Shown here in pieces: positions 41,257 through 52,096 of a stretch of 60,039 bases of DNA; positions within the stretch are counted from its first letter, which is position 1; every line of letters starts with the position of its first letter. This DNA is from Actinomycetospora lutea (GTDB taxonomy: Bacteria > Actinomycetota > Actinomycetes > Mycobacteriales > Pseudonocardiaceae). The DNA lies in assembly GCF_028737205.1 (NCBI RefSeq), contig NZ_JAQZAL010000036.1, positions 1 through 60,039 of the forward strand, given 5' to 3'. A program made the position numbers and the translations under genes. Under the pieces are notes generated by a model, which saw nothing but the letters and a program-made list of their open reading frames with translations, made no database searches and was not told the DNA's origin.

Positions 41257-42165
41257 ATGGACTTCGACGAGGCCCGCTCCGTGTTCTGCCGACCGCGGAC
41301 GGGACCGATCGCCGACCCCTCCCCCGAGGCCACCCCGGCCCGGCGCCTGCGCGACGCGATCGAGCCGCTCGCGATGGTGACGGTGTGGAGCGACCCGGCC
41401 GCCGAGCAGAGCGGCGCGGCGGGCCTCGACTTCCTGGGCGGCTACGTCGGCGGGCGGGCGTCGGTGCTCGGCGACGCCGACGGGCCGGTCGTGGCCGCGG
41501 CGTTCGCGGTCTTCGAGCCCGGCCTGGTCGGCGGGCTCTGGGACCAGGCGCGGACCGCGTGCCCGGTGGCCGAGCTGCGCGGGATGCGCGAGCGCGCCGG
41601 TACCGCGGCCCTGCGCACCGTGCTGGCCGACGTGGGCGAGGCGGAGGTCGACGCGGTCGTCGAGACGCTGCGGGTCGCGCTCGACCCCGTCGACGTCGTC
41701 GGGCGCCCGCTCTACGCGGGGATGTCCGCGCTGCCCTGGCCGCCGGAGGCGCACGGGCGCCTGTGGCACGCGACCACGCTGCTACGCGAGCACCGCGGCG
41801 ACTCCCACGTCGCCGCCTGCGTCGCCGCGGGCCTCGACGGCATCGAGGCGAACGTCCTCACCGAGCTGTGGGTCGGGTTCGAGCTGCTGGAGTACACCGC
41901 GACGCGCGGGTGGTCGCCCGAGGCCATGGACACCGCGCTCGCGCGCCTGCGGGCCCGCGGCCTGCTCGACGGCGACACCCTCTCCGCCGAGTGCCGCCGG
42001 CTGCGCGACCGCGTCGAGGAGGCCACCGACCTCGCCCAGCAGCCCGTGGTCGACGCGCTCGGCGCCGACCTCGACCGCCTCGTCGACGCGCTGGGCCACT
42101 GGTCGCAGGCCGTCGTGGCCCGCGGCTGGTTCCCGCCCGACCCGTACAAGCGCGCCGCGGGTTAG
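41257..42165 (+). CDS. SCO6745-family protein
   Basis: A 302-residue soluble protein of the actinobacterial SCO6745 family, probably two winged-helix-like domains. AAFAVFEPGLVGGLWDQARTACPVAELRGMRERAG and LYAGMSALPWPPEAHGRLWHATTLLREHRGDSHVAACVAAGLDGIEANVLTEL are its conserved cores; RGWSPEAMDTALARLRARGLLDGDTLS looks like a winged helix. Function unknown. ATG 41257 is divergent from the CO-dehydrogenase-like gene, with 202 nt between them and nothing else recognised. It overlaps the NAD synthase stop by 4 nt. Confidence 0.7.
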   Translation: MDFDEARSVFCRPRTGPIADPSPEATPARRLRDAIEPLAMVTVWSDPAAEQSGAAGLDFLGGYVGGRASVLGDADGPVVAAAFAVFEPGLVGGLWDQARTACPVAELRGMRERAGTAALRTVLADVGEAEVDAVVETLRVALDPVDVVGRPLYAGMSALPWPPEAHGRLWHATTLLREHRGDSHVAACVAAGLDGIEANVLTELWVGFELLEYTATRGWSPEAMDTALARLRARGLLDGDTLSAECRRLRDRVEEATDLAQQPVVDALGADLDRLVDALGHWSQAVVARGWFPPDPYKRAAG

Positions 42166-44204
42166 CTCTCCGGCACGTGCGCCTCGATCTCCTCGAGCCA
42201 GATCGCCGCCGAGGAGTCCGAGGGTGCGCGCCAGTCGCCGCGGGGCGAGAGCGACCCGCCGGCGACCACCTTCGGCCCGTTCGGCATCGCCGAGCGCTTG
42301 AACTGCGCGAACCCGAAGAAGCGCTGCGCGAACACCTGCAGCCAGCGCCGGATCTCGGCGAGGTCGTAGGAGGTGCGGTCGGTCTCGGGGTAGCCGGGGG
42401 GCCAGGGGCCGGCGTCGGGGTCGCGCCACGCGTGCCAGGACAGGAACGCGATGCGCGAGGGCCGGAACCCGTGCCGGAGCACCCAGTAGAGGTTGAAGTC
42501 CTGCAGGTCGTAGGGCCCGATCTTCTGCTCGCTCGACTGGATCTCCTCGTCGGAGTCGGCCGGCACGAGCTCGGGGCTGATCTCGGTGTCGAGGACGTCC
42601 TGCAGCACCGCGCCGACCTCGTCGTCGAACTGCTGCGAGCTGATCACCCAGCGGATGAGGTGCTGGATCAGCGTCTTCGGGACGCCGGTGTTCACCGTGT
42701 AGTGCGACATCTGGTCGCCGACGCCGTAGGTGGACCACCCGAGCGCGGCCTCGGAGAGGTCGCCGGTGCCCAGCACGATGCCGCCGCGCTGGTTGGCGGC
42801 GCGGAAGAGGTAGTCGGTGCGCAGGCCGGCCTGGACGTTCTCGAACGTGACGTCGTACTGCGGCTCGCCCCGGGAGAAGGGGTGGCCGAGGTTGCCGAGC
42901 ATCAGCCGGGCGGTCTCGGTGATGTCGATCGTCTCGAACGTGACGCCCAGGGCCTCGGCGAGGCGCTGCGCGTTCGACTTCGTCCGCTCGCCGGTGGCGA
43001 AGCCGGGCAGGGTGAACGCGAGGATGTCCGAGCGCGGGCGACCCGCCCGGTCCAGCGCCCGCGCGGCCACGATCAGGGCGTGGGTGGAGTCGAGCCCGCC
43101 GGACACCCCGATGACGATCTTCGGACCGCCGATGGCGCGCATCCGCTGCTCGAGCCCGGCGACCTGGATGTTGTAGGCCTCGTAGCAGTCCTGCTCGAGG
43201 CGGGCCGGGTCGGAGGGCACGAACGGGAAGCGCTCGACCTCGCGGCGGAACCCGATGTCGCCGGTCGGCGGGGCGAGCGTGAACGCCACGGTGCGGAAGG
43301 CCCGCTCGTGGCGGCGGCGGTTGTCGTCGAACGTGCCCATGCGCAGGCGCTCGGAGCGCAGCAGGCGCAGGTCGACGTCCGCGACGCAGTGGCGCTCGCC
43401 GGAGGGGAAGCGCTCGGTCTCCGTGAGCAGGACACCGTTCTCGTGGATGCTCGTCTGGCCGTCCCACGAGACCTCGGTCGTCGACTCCCCCTCGCCGGCG
43501 GCGGCGTAGACGTACGCGGCCGAGCAGCGCGCCGACGCCGAACGCGCCAGGAGCTGGCGGTCCTCGGCGCGGCCGACCGTGATCGGGCTGCCCGAGAGGT
43601 TCGCCAGCACCGTCGCCCCGGCCAGCGCGGCCTCCGCGCTCGGGGGGATCGGCACGAACATGTCCTCGCAGACCTCGACGTGCAGGACGAGGCCGTCGAC
43701 GTCGTCGGCCGCGAAGAGCAGGTCGGCGCCGAAGGGCACGTCGGCGCCGAGCAGGCGGATCGTGCCCTCCTCCCCCGCGCCCGCGGCGAGCTGGCGAGGC
43801 TCGTAGAACTCGCGGTAGTTGGGCAGGAAGGTCTTCGGCACCACACCCAGCACCTGCCCGCGGTGCACGACGACCGCGCAGTTGTAGATGCGGTGGCGGT
43901 GGCGCAGCGGGGCGCCGACCACGAGGACCGGGGTGATCTCCTCCGACGCGGCGACCACGTCGCCCAGGGCGTCGACGACGGCGTCGAGCAGCGTGTCCTG
44001 CATCAGCAGGTCCTCGATCGAGTACCCCGACAGCGTCAGCTCGGGGAAGACGACGAGGCCGACCCCGTCGTCCCGGCACTCGCGGGCCAGGGCCAGCAGC
44101 GACCTCGCGTTGGCCGCCGGGTCGGCGATCGTGGTGCGCAGCGTCGCGGCCGCCACGCGCACGAACCCCTGGTGGTAGACCGACGTGAAGGGCGGGGTGG
44201 GCAT
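42162..44204 (-). CDS. nadE: Glutamine-dependent NAD+ synthase
   Basis: A 680-residue two-domain enzyme, the length of the mycobacterial form. The N-terminal glutaminase (about 1-320) has the nitrilase triad Glu in VVFPELTLSGY, Lys in VPKTFLPNYREFYEPR and Cys in LHVEVCEDMFVP. The C-terminal synthetase (about 350-680) has the ATP loop GVSGGLDSTHAL and GTGDLSEAALGWSTYGVGD. It makes NAD from deamido-NAD with glutamine nitrogen; ammonia passes between the domains. ATG 44204 has AAAGGAAG upstream. An alternative start at 44276 adds residues without support. Confidence 0.96.
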   Translation of the reverse strand: MPTPPFTSVYHQGFVRVAAATLRTTIADPAANARSLLALARECRDDGVGLVVFPELTLSGYSIEDLLMQDTLLDAVVDALGDVVAASEEITPVLVVGAPLRHRHRIYNCAVVVHRGQVLGVVPKTFLPNYREFYEPRQLAAGAGEEGTIRLLGADVPFGADLLFAADDVDGLVLHVEVCEDMFVPIPPSAEAALAGATVLANLSGSPITVGRAEDRQLLARSASARCSAAYVYAAAGEGESTTEVSWDGQTSIHENGVLLTETERFPSGERHCVADVDLRLLRSERLRMGTFDDNRRRHERAFRTVAFTLAPPTGDIGFRREVERFPFVPSDPARLEQDCYEAYNIQVAGLEQRMRAIGGPKIVIGVSGGLDSTHALIVAARALDRAGRPRSDILAFTLPGFATGERTKSNAQRLAEALGVTFETIDITETARLMLGNLGHPFSRGEPQYDVTFENVQAGLRTDYLFRAANQRGGIVLGTGDLSEAALGWSTYGVGDQMSHYTVNTGVPKTLIQHLIRWVISSQQFDDEVGAVLQDVLDTEISPELVPADSDEEIQSSEQKIGPYDLQDFNLYWVLRHGFRPSRIAFLSWHAWRDPDAGPWPPGYPETDRTSYDLAEIRRWLQVFAQRFFGFAQFKRSAMPNGPKVVAGGSLSPRGDWRAPSDSSAAIWLEEIEAHVPES

Positions 44205-44272
44205 CGGGGAGCTTCCTTTTGGCGGGACGACGCGGGCGAGCCTAGATCGCCCGCCCGGCGCCCGCCCGGAGG

Positions 44273-44554
44273 TCACACGGTGCTCGTCGGCGGGTCCGCC
44301 GGGGCCGGCGCGGCCGGCCTGCGCTCGTCGGACCCCTCCTCCGGCACCAGGGCCCAGGCGGCGAGGTAGGCGATCAGACCCACGAGGTGCCCGAACACGG
44401 CCAGGAGTACCGCGAGGACGCGCACGAGGGTGACGTCGAGGCCCGTGCGGGCGGCGATGCCACCGCAGACGCCGGCGATCCAGCGGTCACCGACGCTGCG
44501 GCGGAAGCCGAAGGGGGCGGAGGTGGACGACGTGCTCGACTGGGGTGTGGTCAT
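44273..44554 (-). CDS. PspC-domain membrane protein
   Basis: A 93-residue protein. [57 protein letters not shown] is a complete PspC domain with one membrane segment. The C-terminal tail is Pro/Ala-rich. PspC proteins take part in envelope stress sensing; here it stands alone. The gene lies 69 nt before the NAD synthase, same strand. Confidence 0.9.
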   Translation of the reverse strand: MTTPQSSTSSTSAPFGFRRSVGDRWIAGVCGGIAARTGLDVTLVRVLAVLLAVFGHLVGLIAYLAAWALVPEEGSDERRPAAPAPADPPTSTV

Positions 44555-44660
44555 GGCACCGAGCGTGCCGCCGCCCGCCGGCGCTGCCCTCCGGGTCGGC
44601 CCCGGGTTTCGACCCTGGTCCGCACCCCGAGGCCGCCGGGGTGGTGTCCCGACCCTCCCG

Positions 44661-45662
44661 CTTGTCACGCATCGTCAGTCCTTCGTCTACCGCTTCCGCG
44701 CCGACCAGGCCGGCACGTTCTGGTACCACTCCCACCAGGTCGCCGACCCGCAGGTCAAGGGCGGGCTGTTCGGCGCGCTCGTCGTCACGCCCCGGGAGGG
44801 CCTCGGCGACGTGGCGGACACGACGGCGCTGACCCATCTGTACGCGGGACGCCGCACGGTCAACGGCCTCGAGGGCGACGTGCCGGGCGCGGGCGCGCCG
44901 GGGCAGCGGGTGCGCGTGCGGATCGTCAACACCGACAACGGACCGGTGCAGGTGTGGGTCGGCGGCGCGCCCCACCGCCTCGCCGCGATCGACGGCACCG
45001 AGGTCGCCGCGCCCACCCCCTCGACCGACTCGCTCGCGGTCACCGCGGGCGGGCGCGCGGACCTCGAGATCGACCTCCCCGCCGACGGCGCGGGCGTGCG
45101 GGTCGAGATCGGCGGCGCGTCGGCGGTCACCTTCGGACGGCCGCTGCCCCCGACCCCGCGACCGGCCGGCGAGCTCGACCCGCTGCACTACGGCTCGCCC
45201 GCGGCGCTGCCCTTCGACCCCGCGGCCGCGGACCGGTCCTTCGACTACGTGATCGGCCGTCGCCCCGGGTTCCTCGACGGCACCCCCGGCCTGTGGTGGA
45301 CGGTCAACGGGCACCTGTGGCCCGACGTGCCGATGTACGTCGTGCGCGAGGGCGACGTCGTCCGGATGCACATCGAGAACGGCAGCGGCGAGCTGCACCC
45401 CATGCACCTGCACGGCCACCATGCCGTGGTGCTCGCGCGCGACGGCGTCCCCGCCACCGGCAGCCCGTGGTGGACAGACAGCGTCGACGTGCAGGACGGC
45501 CACAGCGTCGACATCGCGTTCGTGGCCGACAACCCCGGGCTGTGGATGGACCACTGCCACAACCTCGCCCACCCGGGCGAGGGACTGATCGCCCACCTCA
45601 TGTACGAGGGCGTCACCACGCCCTACCGCGTGGGTGGCGACCCCCACAACGACCCGGAGTGA
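44661..45662 (+). pseudogene. Multicopper oxidase lacking its N-terminal part
   Basis: The frame from about 44661 encodes QSFVYRFRADQAGTFWYHSHQ, then ALVVTP, and at the end LHPMHLHGHHAVVLARDG and WMDHCHNLAHPGEGLIAHLMYEG, the type 1, 2 and 3 copper-binding regions of a laccase-like oxidase. The signal peptide and the first copper motif (HxHG) expected before residue 1 are missing. Upstream the frame has no similarity, no ribosome site and an ATG only at 44553, overlapping pspC. The copper site cannot be completed, so I call it a 5'-truncated remnant. The remaining frame is intact to its stop. Confidence 0.7.
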
Positions 45663-45742
45663 CGGCACGCTCCGATCGCGGGGATACTCGTCGGTAACCA
45701 CGCGGTGCCCGCGTCCTCAGGGCCCGCCCGGAGGTGACCCCG

Positions 45743-46066
45743 ATGACCGCCCCGACCGCTCCCCTCGCTCCCGCACCCTGGCTGCTGTCCCACGCCACCG
45801 CGTGTGCGGAGGCCGTCGCCACCGCGCTCGACCTGCTCGACGGCGACGACGTCGAGACCGTGCCCGACACGGCGGGCGCGGGATTCACGCTGTGGGTGCA
45901 CGCCGACCCGCCCCGCGAGGTGCGGGCGCTGCGCTGGTCGGCCACCGACGGGTGGGCGGTCACGAGGGACCCCGCGCTGCGCCGGGCGCCGCGCTGGCGC
46001 CCGCTCGCGCTCCCGGCCGACGCCGAGCCCCTGGTGCTCTGCGAGGTGCTGCGCGGCGGCGCCTGA
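45743..46066 (+). CDS. Small hypothetical protein
   Basis: A 107-residue soluble protein with GGAGG nine bases before the ATG (nearby GATACT could be a -10). The sequence has LLDGDDVETVPDTAGAGFTLWVHADPPREVRALRWSATDGWAV, suggesting a small alpha/beta domain. No family recognised. A hairpin follows at 46098-46126. Confidence 0.5.
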   Translation: MTAPTAPLAPAPWLLSHATACAEAVATALDLLDGDDVETVPDTAGAGFTLWVHADPPREVRALRWSATDGWAVTRDPALRRAPRWRPLALPADAEPLVLCEVLRGGA

Positions 46067-46097
46067 CGGTCGCCGCGGCACCCCGGCACGGGGCCTC

Positions 46098-46126
46098 GCC
46101 GGTGCGGGCCCCTCGTCCGCACCGGC
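46098..46126. terminator. 10-bp hairpin after the 107-residue gene
   Basis: GCCGGTGCGG (46098-46107) pairs exactly with CCGCACCGGC (46117-46126) around a 9-nt loop, 32 nt after the stop codon. Confidence 0.6.
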
Positions 46127-46298
46127 GGTCCCGTTCCGGGAACGTACCGGGCGGTCCGGTCGTCGTGAAGGTCGACACCGTCACGAGCGGCGACGGCGCC
46201 ACCCGGACGTACGCACAATGACGTACAGCGCTCGTGCGGTGTCCGGCCGTAGCCTCGCCTCTCGACGTCCCCGCCACCGAGGACGCCCGGGAGGCACC

Positions 46299-46454
46299 AT
46301 GCGCGACCGTATGGACGACCGGCTCATCCAGGAGCCGCGCATCAGGCGCATCGTGCGTCCACGTCCGAGCGCGCCACCGACCGACGGCCGTGGCGACGAG
46401 CGGGGCGTGCCCACGCCGCGGGTGCCCGCCCGCGACGAGCGCCGGGAGGACTGA
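46299..46454 (+). CDS. 51-residue arginine-rich small protein
   Basis: ATG 46299 has a strong GGGAGG site. The product (MRDRMDDRLIQEPRIRRIVRPRPSAP and a charged tail DERREDG-type) is very basic and acidic in alternation, without a hydrophobic segment. No relatives recognised. It converges on the protein kinase gene, 6 nt from its stop. TAGCCT near 46248 is a weak promoter candidate. Confidence 0.4.
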   Translation: MRDRMDDRLIQEPRIRRIVRPRPSAPPTDGRGDERGVPTPRVPARDERRED

Positions 46455-46460
46455 ACCGGC

Positions 46461-47951
<1,491 letters not shown>

Positions 47952-48173
47952 ACCCCTCCCTTCTGCTCCGTGACCGCCTATCGCGGGCCGTGACCAATCC
48001 GTTACCGAATTCGGCGACGGAACCCCGGGACCCCCCGATCGGGTGGCACGCATCCTCGCCCGGCCCCGTCGGGCGCCCGCACGCGACCCGCCCGCCGCGG
48101 CGTGTGACGGGGCCCATGCCCCGCTCGGTGCCCAGCGACACAGCGATCGCCGGCCCGCAGCCGTCGCATGATC

Positions 48174-48204
48174 GGTACCGTGGGTACCTAGTACTTCAGG
48201 TACC
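48174..48204 (+). promoter_or_regulatory. Three GGTACC boxes before the desaturase
   Basis: GGTACC occurs at 48174-48179, 48183-48188 and 48199-48204, with the palindrome AGTACT between the second and third. The spacing of 9 and 16 nt within 31 nt, ending 33 nt before the start codon, looks like an operator for a TetR- or MarR-type regulator. No regulator gene is adjacent. Confidence 0.45.
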
Positions 48205-48237
48205 GACCGCTCCCCCGACGCAGAGAGGAACCCCGCC

Positions 48238-49425
48238 GTGGCCATCTCGGACATCAAGGAGTTCACGCACCTGAGCGAGGCCGACGTCGCGGCCATCGGG
48301 CGTGAGTTCGACGCGATCCGGCGCGAGGTCGAGGCCTCGCGCGGCGAGGACGACGCCGCCTACATCCGGCGGGTCATCAGGCTCCAGCGCCGGCTCGAGA
48401 CCGGCGGGCGCGTCGCGCTCGTCGGCAGCATCCTGCCGCCGCTCTGGATCGCCGGCACCGCCGCCCTGGCCGCCTCCAAGATCCTCGAGAACATGGAGAT
48501 CGGCCACAACGTCATGCACGGCCAGTGGGACTGGATGAACGATCCGGAGATCCACTCGGCGCAGTGGGAGTGGGACAACGTCTGCCCGGCCGAGCAGTGG
48601 AAGCACTCCCACAACTACCTGCACCACACCTATACGAACGTCATCGGCAAGGACAAGGACGTCGGGTACGAGATCCTGCGCGTCCGCTCCGACCAGCCGT
48701 GGCACCCGTACTACCTGGGCCAGCCGCTCTACAACGCGCTGCTGATGTTCCTGTTCCAGTGGGGCGTCGCGCTGCACGACCTCGACATCGAGGGCGCCGC
48801 GACGATGGACGCCGACCCCGAGGAGATGAAGGCCAAGCTGCGCCAGATCGGGCGCAAGGCCGGCAAGCAGGCCCTCAAGGACTACGTGTTCTTCCCGGCG
48901 CTGTCCGGCCCGTTCTTCCCGGCGACGATCGCGGCGAACGCGACGGCCAACCTGGTCCGCAACGTGTGGTCCTACGCGATCATCTTCTGCGGCCACTTCC
49001 CGGACGGGGCCGAGGTGTTCACCGAGGAGGAGCTGGACGGCGAGACGTGGGGCGAGTGGTACCTGCGCCAGCTGCTCGGGTCGGCGAACTTCACCGGCGG
49101 CCGGCTCATGCACCTCATGAGCGGCAACCTGGGCTACCAGATCGAGCACCACCTCTTCCCCGACCTGCCGTCGAACCGCTACCCGGAGATCGCGGAGAAG
49201 GTGCGCGACATCTGCGCGCGCTGGGACCTGCCCTACACGACCGGGCCGTTCCCGCGGCAGTTCTGGCAGTCGACGCGGTCGATCTGGAAGCTCTCGTTGC
49301 CGGTGGCGGGCGAGCTCAAGCGCTTCGTCGACCGCCTGACCGGCCGCGAGACGCCGCCCGCCCCGGCCGCCGACGTCCCGGCCCCGCGCGCGCAGACCCG
49401 CGCCGAGGAGCCGGTGGCCGCCTGA
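48238..49425 (+). CDS. Membrane fatty acid desaturase (DesA3-like)
   Basis: A 395-residue di-iron acyl desaturase. The three histidine boxes are HNVMH (90-94), HSHNYLHH (123-130) and QIEHH (301-305). Hydrophobic segments flank them (about 60-84, 165-185 and 235-265). Its layout is that of stearoyl- and linoleoyl-CoA desaturases such as DesA3 of M. tuberculosis. It adds a double bond to acyl-CoA or lipid acyl chains using ferredoxin or flavoprotein electrons. No partner reductase is adjacent. Start GTG 48238, with GAGAGGAA upstream. Confidence 0.9.
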   Translation: MAISDIKEFTHLSEADVAAIGREFDAIRREVEASRGEDDAAYIRRVIRLQRRLETGGRVALVGSILPPLWIAGTAALAASKILENMEIGHNVMHGQWDWMNDPEIHSAQWEWDNVCPAEQWKHSHNYLHHTYTNVIGKDKDVGYEILRVRSDQPWHPYYLGQPLYNALLMFLFQWGVALHDLDIEGAATMDADPEEMKAKLRQIGRKAGKQALKDYVFFPALSGPFFPATIAANATANLVRNVWSYAIIFCGHFPDGAEVFTEEELDGETWGEWYLRQLLGSANFTGGRLMHLMSGNLGYQIEHHLFPDLPSNRYPEIAEKVRDICARWDLPYTTGPFPRQFWQSTRSIWKLSLPVAGELKRFVDRLTGRETPPAPAADVPAPRAQTRAEEPVAA

Positions 49426-49435
49426 CGCCCCGTCT

Positions 49436-49475
49436 GTGAGCGAACTTCGGGGCGATAGCCCCGAAGTTCGCTCAC
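49436..49475. terminator. Hairpin element, copy 2 (18-bp stem)
   Basis: Left arm GTGAGCGAACTTCGGGGC, loop GATA, right arm the exact reverse complement. It lies between two convergent genes (stops at 49425 and 49481). Compared with copy 1, a G-C pair became A-T on both arms, so pairing is kept. Confidence 0.8.
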
Positions 49476-49480
49476 GTACC

Positions 49481-50500
49481 TCAGCGGTCGGGCGACACCA
49501 TCACGAAGTCGTCGGGCAGGGGCTCGCCGTCGAGGTGCGCCTCGAGCATCTCGCGCACACCCTCGGCGATCCGGTCCTGCGCCTCCAGCGTCATGCCCGA
49601 GCAGTGGATCGTCATGGCCTCGGAGCCCTCGGGCAGCGAGCGCCAGGGGTGGTCGGCGGGCGCCGGCTGGGGGTACCAGGTGTCGCCGGCGTACCCCGCG
49701 AGGTGCCCGGACTCCAGCGCCTCCACCAGCGCGTCCCGGTCGACGATGGCGCCGCGCGCGGTGTTGACCAGCCAGGCGCCCGGCTTCATCGCCTGCAGGC
49801 GCTCGGGACCGAACAGCGCCTGGCTGCCCTCCATCAGCGGCAGCGCCAGGCAGATGACGTCCGACTCGCGCACCAGCGTGTCGAGCCGGGCGTAGCGCAC
49901 GCCGAGCGTCTCCTCCTCGGCCGGCGAGCGCCGGTGGTTGGCGTAGTAGAGCGTCCGCACGTCGAATCCCTTGAGCCGCAGCGCCGTGCGGGCCCCGATG
50001 GCGCCGAGCCCGACGATGCCGACGGTCTTGCCCTCGAGGTCGTGCGACGACGCGGCCACCCCCGCCACGTCCCAGCCACCCTCGCGGGCGTTCGCGTGGG
50101 CCGGGACGAAGTTGCGCACGAGCGCCAGGATCTGCAGCACGTTGTGCTCGGCGACGCTGACGACGTTGCTGCCGGTGACCTCGGCGACCGTGATGCCGTG
50201 CTGCCGGGCGGTCTCGGGGTCGGTGTGGTCGGAGCCGACGCCGGCGGTGATGACCAGCCGGAGGTCCGCCGCCGTCGAGACCCGCTCGGCGTCGAGGTAG
50301 ACGGGCCAGAAGGGCGTCGTGATCAGCACCTCGGCGCCGGCGAGCTCCTCGTCGAGGCCCGCACCGGTGTCGGTGGTGGTGACGAGGTCGTGGCCGCGGG
50401 AGGTGAGGAACTCCCGCAGCCCGAGCGCGTTGTCGGCGCTCGCCGGGACGTCGCCCCCGGCGGCGTCGGACGGCGGGTAGGACACGTAGACGACCTTCAT
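49481..50500 (-). CDS. fdh: NAD-dependent formate dehydrogenase, metal-free (D-2-hydroxyacid dehydrogenase fold)
   Basis: A 339-residue cytoplasmic enzyme that oxidises formate to CO2 with NAD. Features specific to formate dehydrogenase are TPFWPVYL (formate-binding Pro), GSDHTD, TGSNVVSVAEHN (Asn), NTARGAIVDRDA (catalytic Arg), AGDTWYPQPAPADHPWR (Asp, Gln) and IHCSGMTLEAQ (catalytic His and Ser). The Rossmann loop is GLGAIGART. The plain glyoxylate or lactate group lacks the PQPAPxDHPWR segment. It is separated from the Mo/Sec formate dehydrogenase operon by two short genes. Confidence 0.9.
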   Translation of the reverse strand: MKVVYVSYPPSDAAGGDVPASADNALGLREFLTSRGHDLVTTTDTGAGLDEELAGAEVLITTPFWPVYLDAERVSTAADLRLVITAGVGSDHTDPETARQHGITVAEVTGSNVVSVAEHNVLQILALVRNFVPAHANAREGGWDVAGVAASSHDLEGKTVGIVGLGAIGARTALRLKGFDVRTLYYANHRRSPAEEETLGVRYARLDTLVRESDVICLALPLMEGSQALFGPERLQAMKPGAWLVNTARGAIVDRDALVEALESGHLAGYAGDTWYPQPAPADHPWRSLPEGSEAMTIHCSGMTLEAQDRIAEGVREMLEAHLDGEPLPDDFVMVSPDR

Positions 50501-50546
50501 GCGGTCGGCTACCCGACGCCCGCCGTCCGGGACACCGGGTGTGCCG

Positions 50547-51425
50547 TCAGCCGGGATGCGTCTCGCCGCCGGCCGGGGCCAGGACCTCGCCGCTGTAGTA
50601 CGACGAGAGCCGGTCGGCGGCGAAGAACACGTACGACGGGGCGATCTCGTCGGGCGAGGCGGCGCGGCCGATCGGGGCCTGGGCGCCGAAGGAGTCGACC
50701 TTGTCCTCGGGCATGGTGGCCGGGATCAGCGGCGTCCACACCGGGCCGGGCGCCACGCAGTTGACCCGGATGCCGCGCGGGAGCAGCTGCTGGGACAGCG
50801 ACATGGTCAGCGCGTGCACCGCGCCCTTGGCCGCGGAGTAGTCGAGCAGCGACCTGTTGCCGCGCAGCCCGTTGACCGAGCCGGTGTTGATGATCGCGGC
50901 CCCCTCGCCGAGGTGCGGGAGCGCGTCCTTGGTGATCCAGAAGAAGCTCGAGACGTTCGTGGCGAACGTGCGGTCCCACTGCTCGTCGGAGAGCTCCTCG
51001 GGACCGTCCACCGGGGTCTGCACCGCGGCGTTGTTGACCAGCAGGTCGAGCCCGCCGAGCTCGTCGACCGCGCGCTCGACCATGCGGGCGCAGTGGTCGC
51101 GCTCGGCGATGTCGCCGGGCAGCCGGACGCACCGGCGGCCCTTGGCCTCGACCAGCTGCTGGGTGTGCGTGGCGTCGTCGCCCTCGGAGAGGTAGCTGAT
51201 GGCGACGTCGGCGCCCTCCTCGGCGAACGCGACCGCCACGGCGCGCCCGATGCCCGAGTCGCCGCCGGTGATCAGAGCCTTGCGGCCGGCGAGCAGGTCG
51301 CGGCCGACGTAGCCGCGCATCTCGTCGGCCGGCTCGGGCTCCATCGCCCCGGTGCTGCCGGGGTGGGTCTGCTCCTGCGGCGGGGGCTGGTCCGACGACT
51401 GGTCCGACGACTGGTCCGTGGTCAT
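50547..51425 (-). CDS. SDR-family oxidoreductase (YghA/glucose 1-dehydrogenase-like)
   Basis: A 292-residue short-chain dehydrogenase. After a polar N-terminal extension (1-48) the Rossmann loop ALITGGDSGIGRAVA, NNAAVQTP, the catalytic NTGSVNG Ser and YSAAKGAVHAL (YxxxK), and the end motif SYYSGEVLAPAGGETHPG are all present. The extension with PPPQEQTHPGST is typical of the YghA/YhdF group, often induced by stress. The substrate is not known. It is transcribed in the same direction as fdh, 46 nt upstream of it. Confidence 0.88.
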   Translation of the reverse strand: MTTDQSSDQSSDQPPPQEQTHPGSTGAMEPEPADEMRGYVGRDLLAGRKALITGGDSGIGRAVAVAFAEEGADVAISYLSEGDDATHTQQLVEAKGRRCVRLPGDIAERDHCARMVERAVDELGGLDLLVNNAAVQTPVDGPEELSDEQWDRTFATNVSSFFWITKDALPHLGEGAAIINTGSVNGLRGNRSLLDYSAAKGAVHALTMSLSQQLLPRGIRVNCVAPGPVWTPLIPATMPEDKVDSFGAQAPIGRAASPDEIAPSYVFFAADRLSSYYSGEVLAPAGGETHPG

Positions 51426-51483
51426 GACCGACGGCTTGACGACCGCACCCGGGCCCGAAACCCCGGACCCGGGTGCCGTCCCG

Positions 51484-51996
51484 TCAGCGCAGCGACGCGA
51501 TCTTGTCGAGCACCGTCTTGCGGTTCTTGGTGCGCCGCTCGTAGGCGTCGACCTTGCCCAGGTCGGTCGCCGACAGCCCGTCGACCGCCTTGGCGGCGTC
51601 GGCCGCGTTGAGGTCGTCGTAGCCCGTGATCGGCAGGTCCTCCTCGACCGAGACCGCGCCCTTGGCCTCGCCCTCGGCCGCCGCCACGCCCGGCACCCGA
51701 CGCGCCTGCTGCGCGGCCGCCCCGGTCACGCCGCTGAAGCCCTGGCCCAGGCGCTGCAGCAGGGCGGGGAAGGCCTCGGCCAGCTCGCGGGTGAAGGACG
51801 CCTGGGCACGCGCGAACGCCTGCACCCACTCCGCCGTGCGGTCGCCGGCGGCCTCCTCGGCCTCGGCGAGGTTCTCCAGGAGCTCCTTGTACGCCCGCAG
51901 CGACTCCTCGCCGCCCTGACGGGCGCGATCGACGATCTGCTCGTTCAGGCTCCGGACCTGCTCGACCACCTGCTCGACCCTCGGGTTGCCCGCCAT
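51484..51996 (-). CDS. Helical protein with shared C-terminal motif
   Basis: A 170-residue protein, helical throughout. Residues 1-95 form an amphipathic coiled region (VEQVVEQVRSLNEQIVDRARQGGEESLRAYKELLENLAEAEEAAGDRTAEWV). The C-terminal 45 residues, ITGYDDLNAADAAKAVDGL then VDAYERRTKNRKTVLDKI, match the end of the protein at 58111-59079 (PDYDGLGANDAVAKIKQL, VIVYEEANKNRSGV). Actinobacterial proteins on lipid or polymer granules often carry such helical tails, but this is inference. ATG 51996 has GAGGAGGAG. It is divergent from the formate dehydrogenase operon. Confidence 0.65.
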   Translation of the reverse strand: MAGNPRVEQVVEQVRSLNEQIVDRARQGGEESLRAYKELLENLAEAEEAAGDRTAEWVQAFARAQASFTRELAEAFPALLQRLGQGFSGVTGAAAQQARRVPGVAAAEGEAKGAVSVEEDLPITGYDDLNAADAAKAVDGLSATDLGKVDAYERRTKNRKTVLDKIASLR

Positions 51997-52096
51997 CTCG
52001 CTCCTCCTCGATGCGTGTGTCTCCCCCGATACCCCGAAGCCTGCACCTCCGAACAGGTGAGCGGAAAGGACCTTCCGGACGTCGGCGGGGGAGCCA

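Noticed and set aside
38682..44369. Open frame of 1895 codons on the plus strand
   Set aside because: It is antisense to the CO-dehydrogenase-like and NAD synthase genes and runs through the SCO6745 gene; it reflects the lack of stop codons in GC-rich DNA. No family motif is present.
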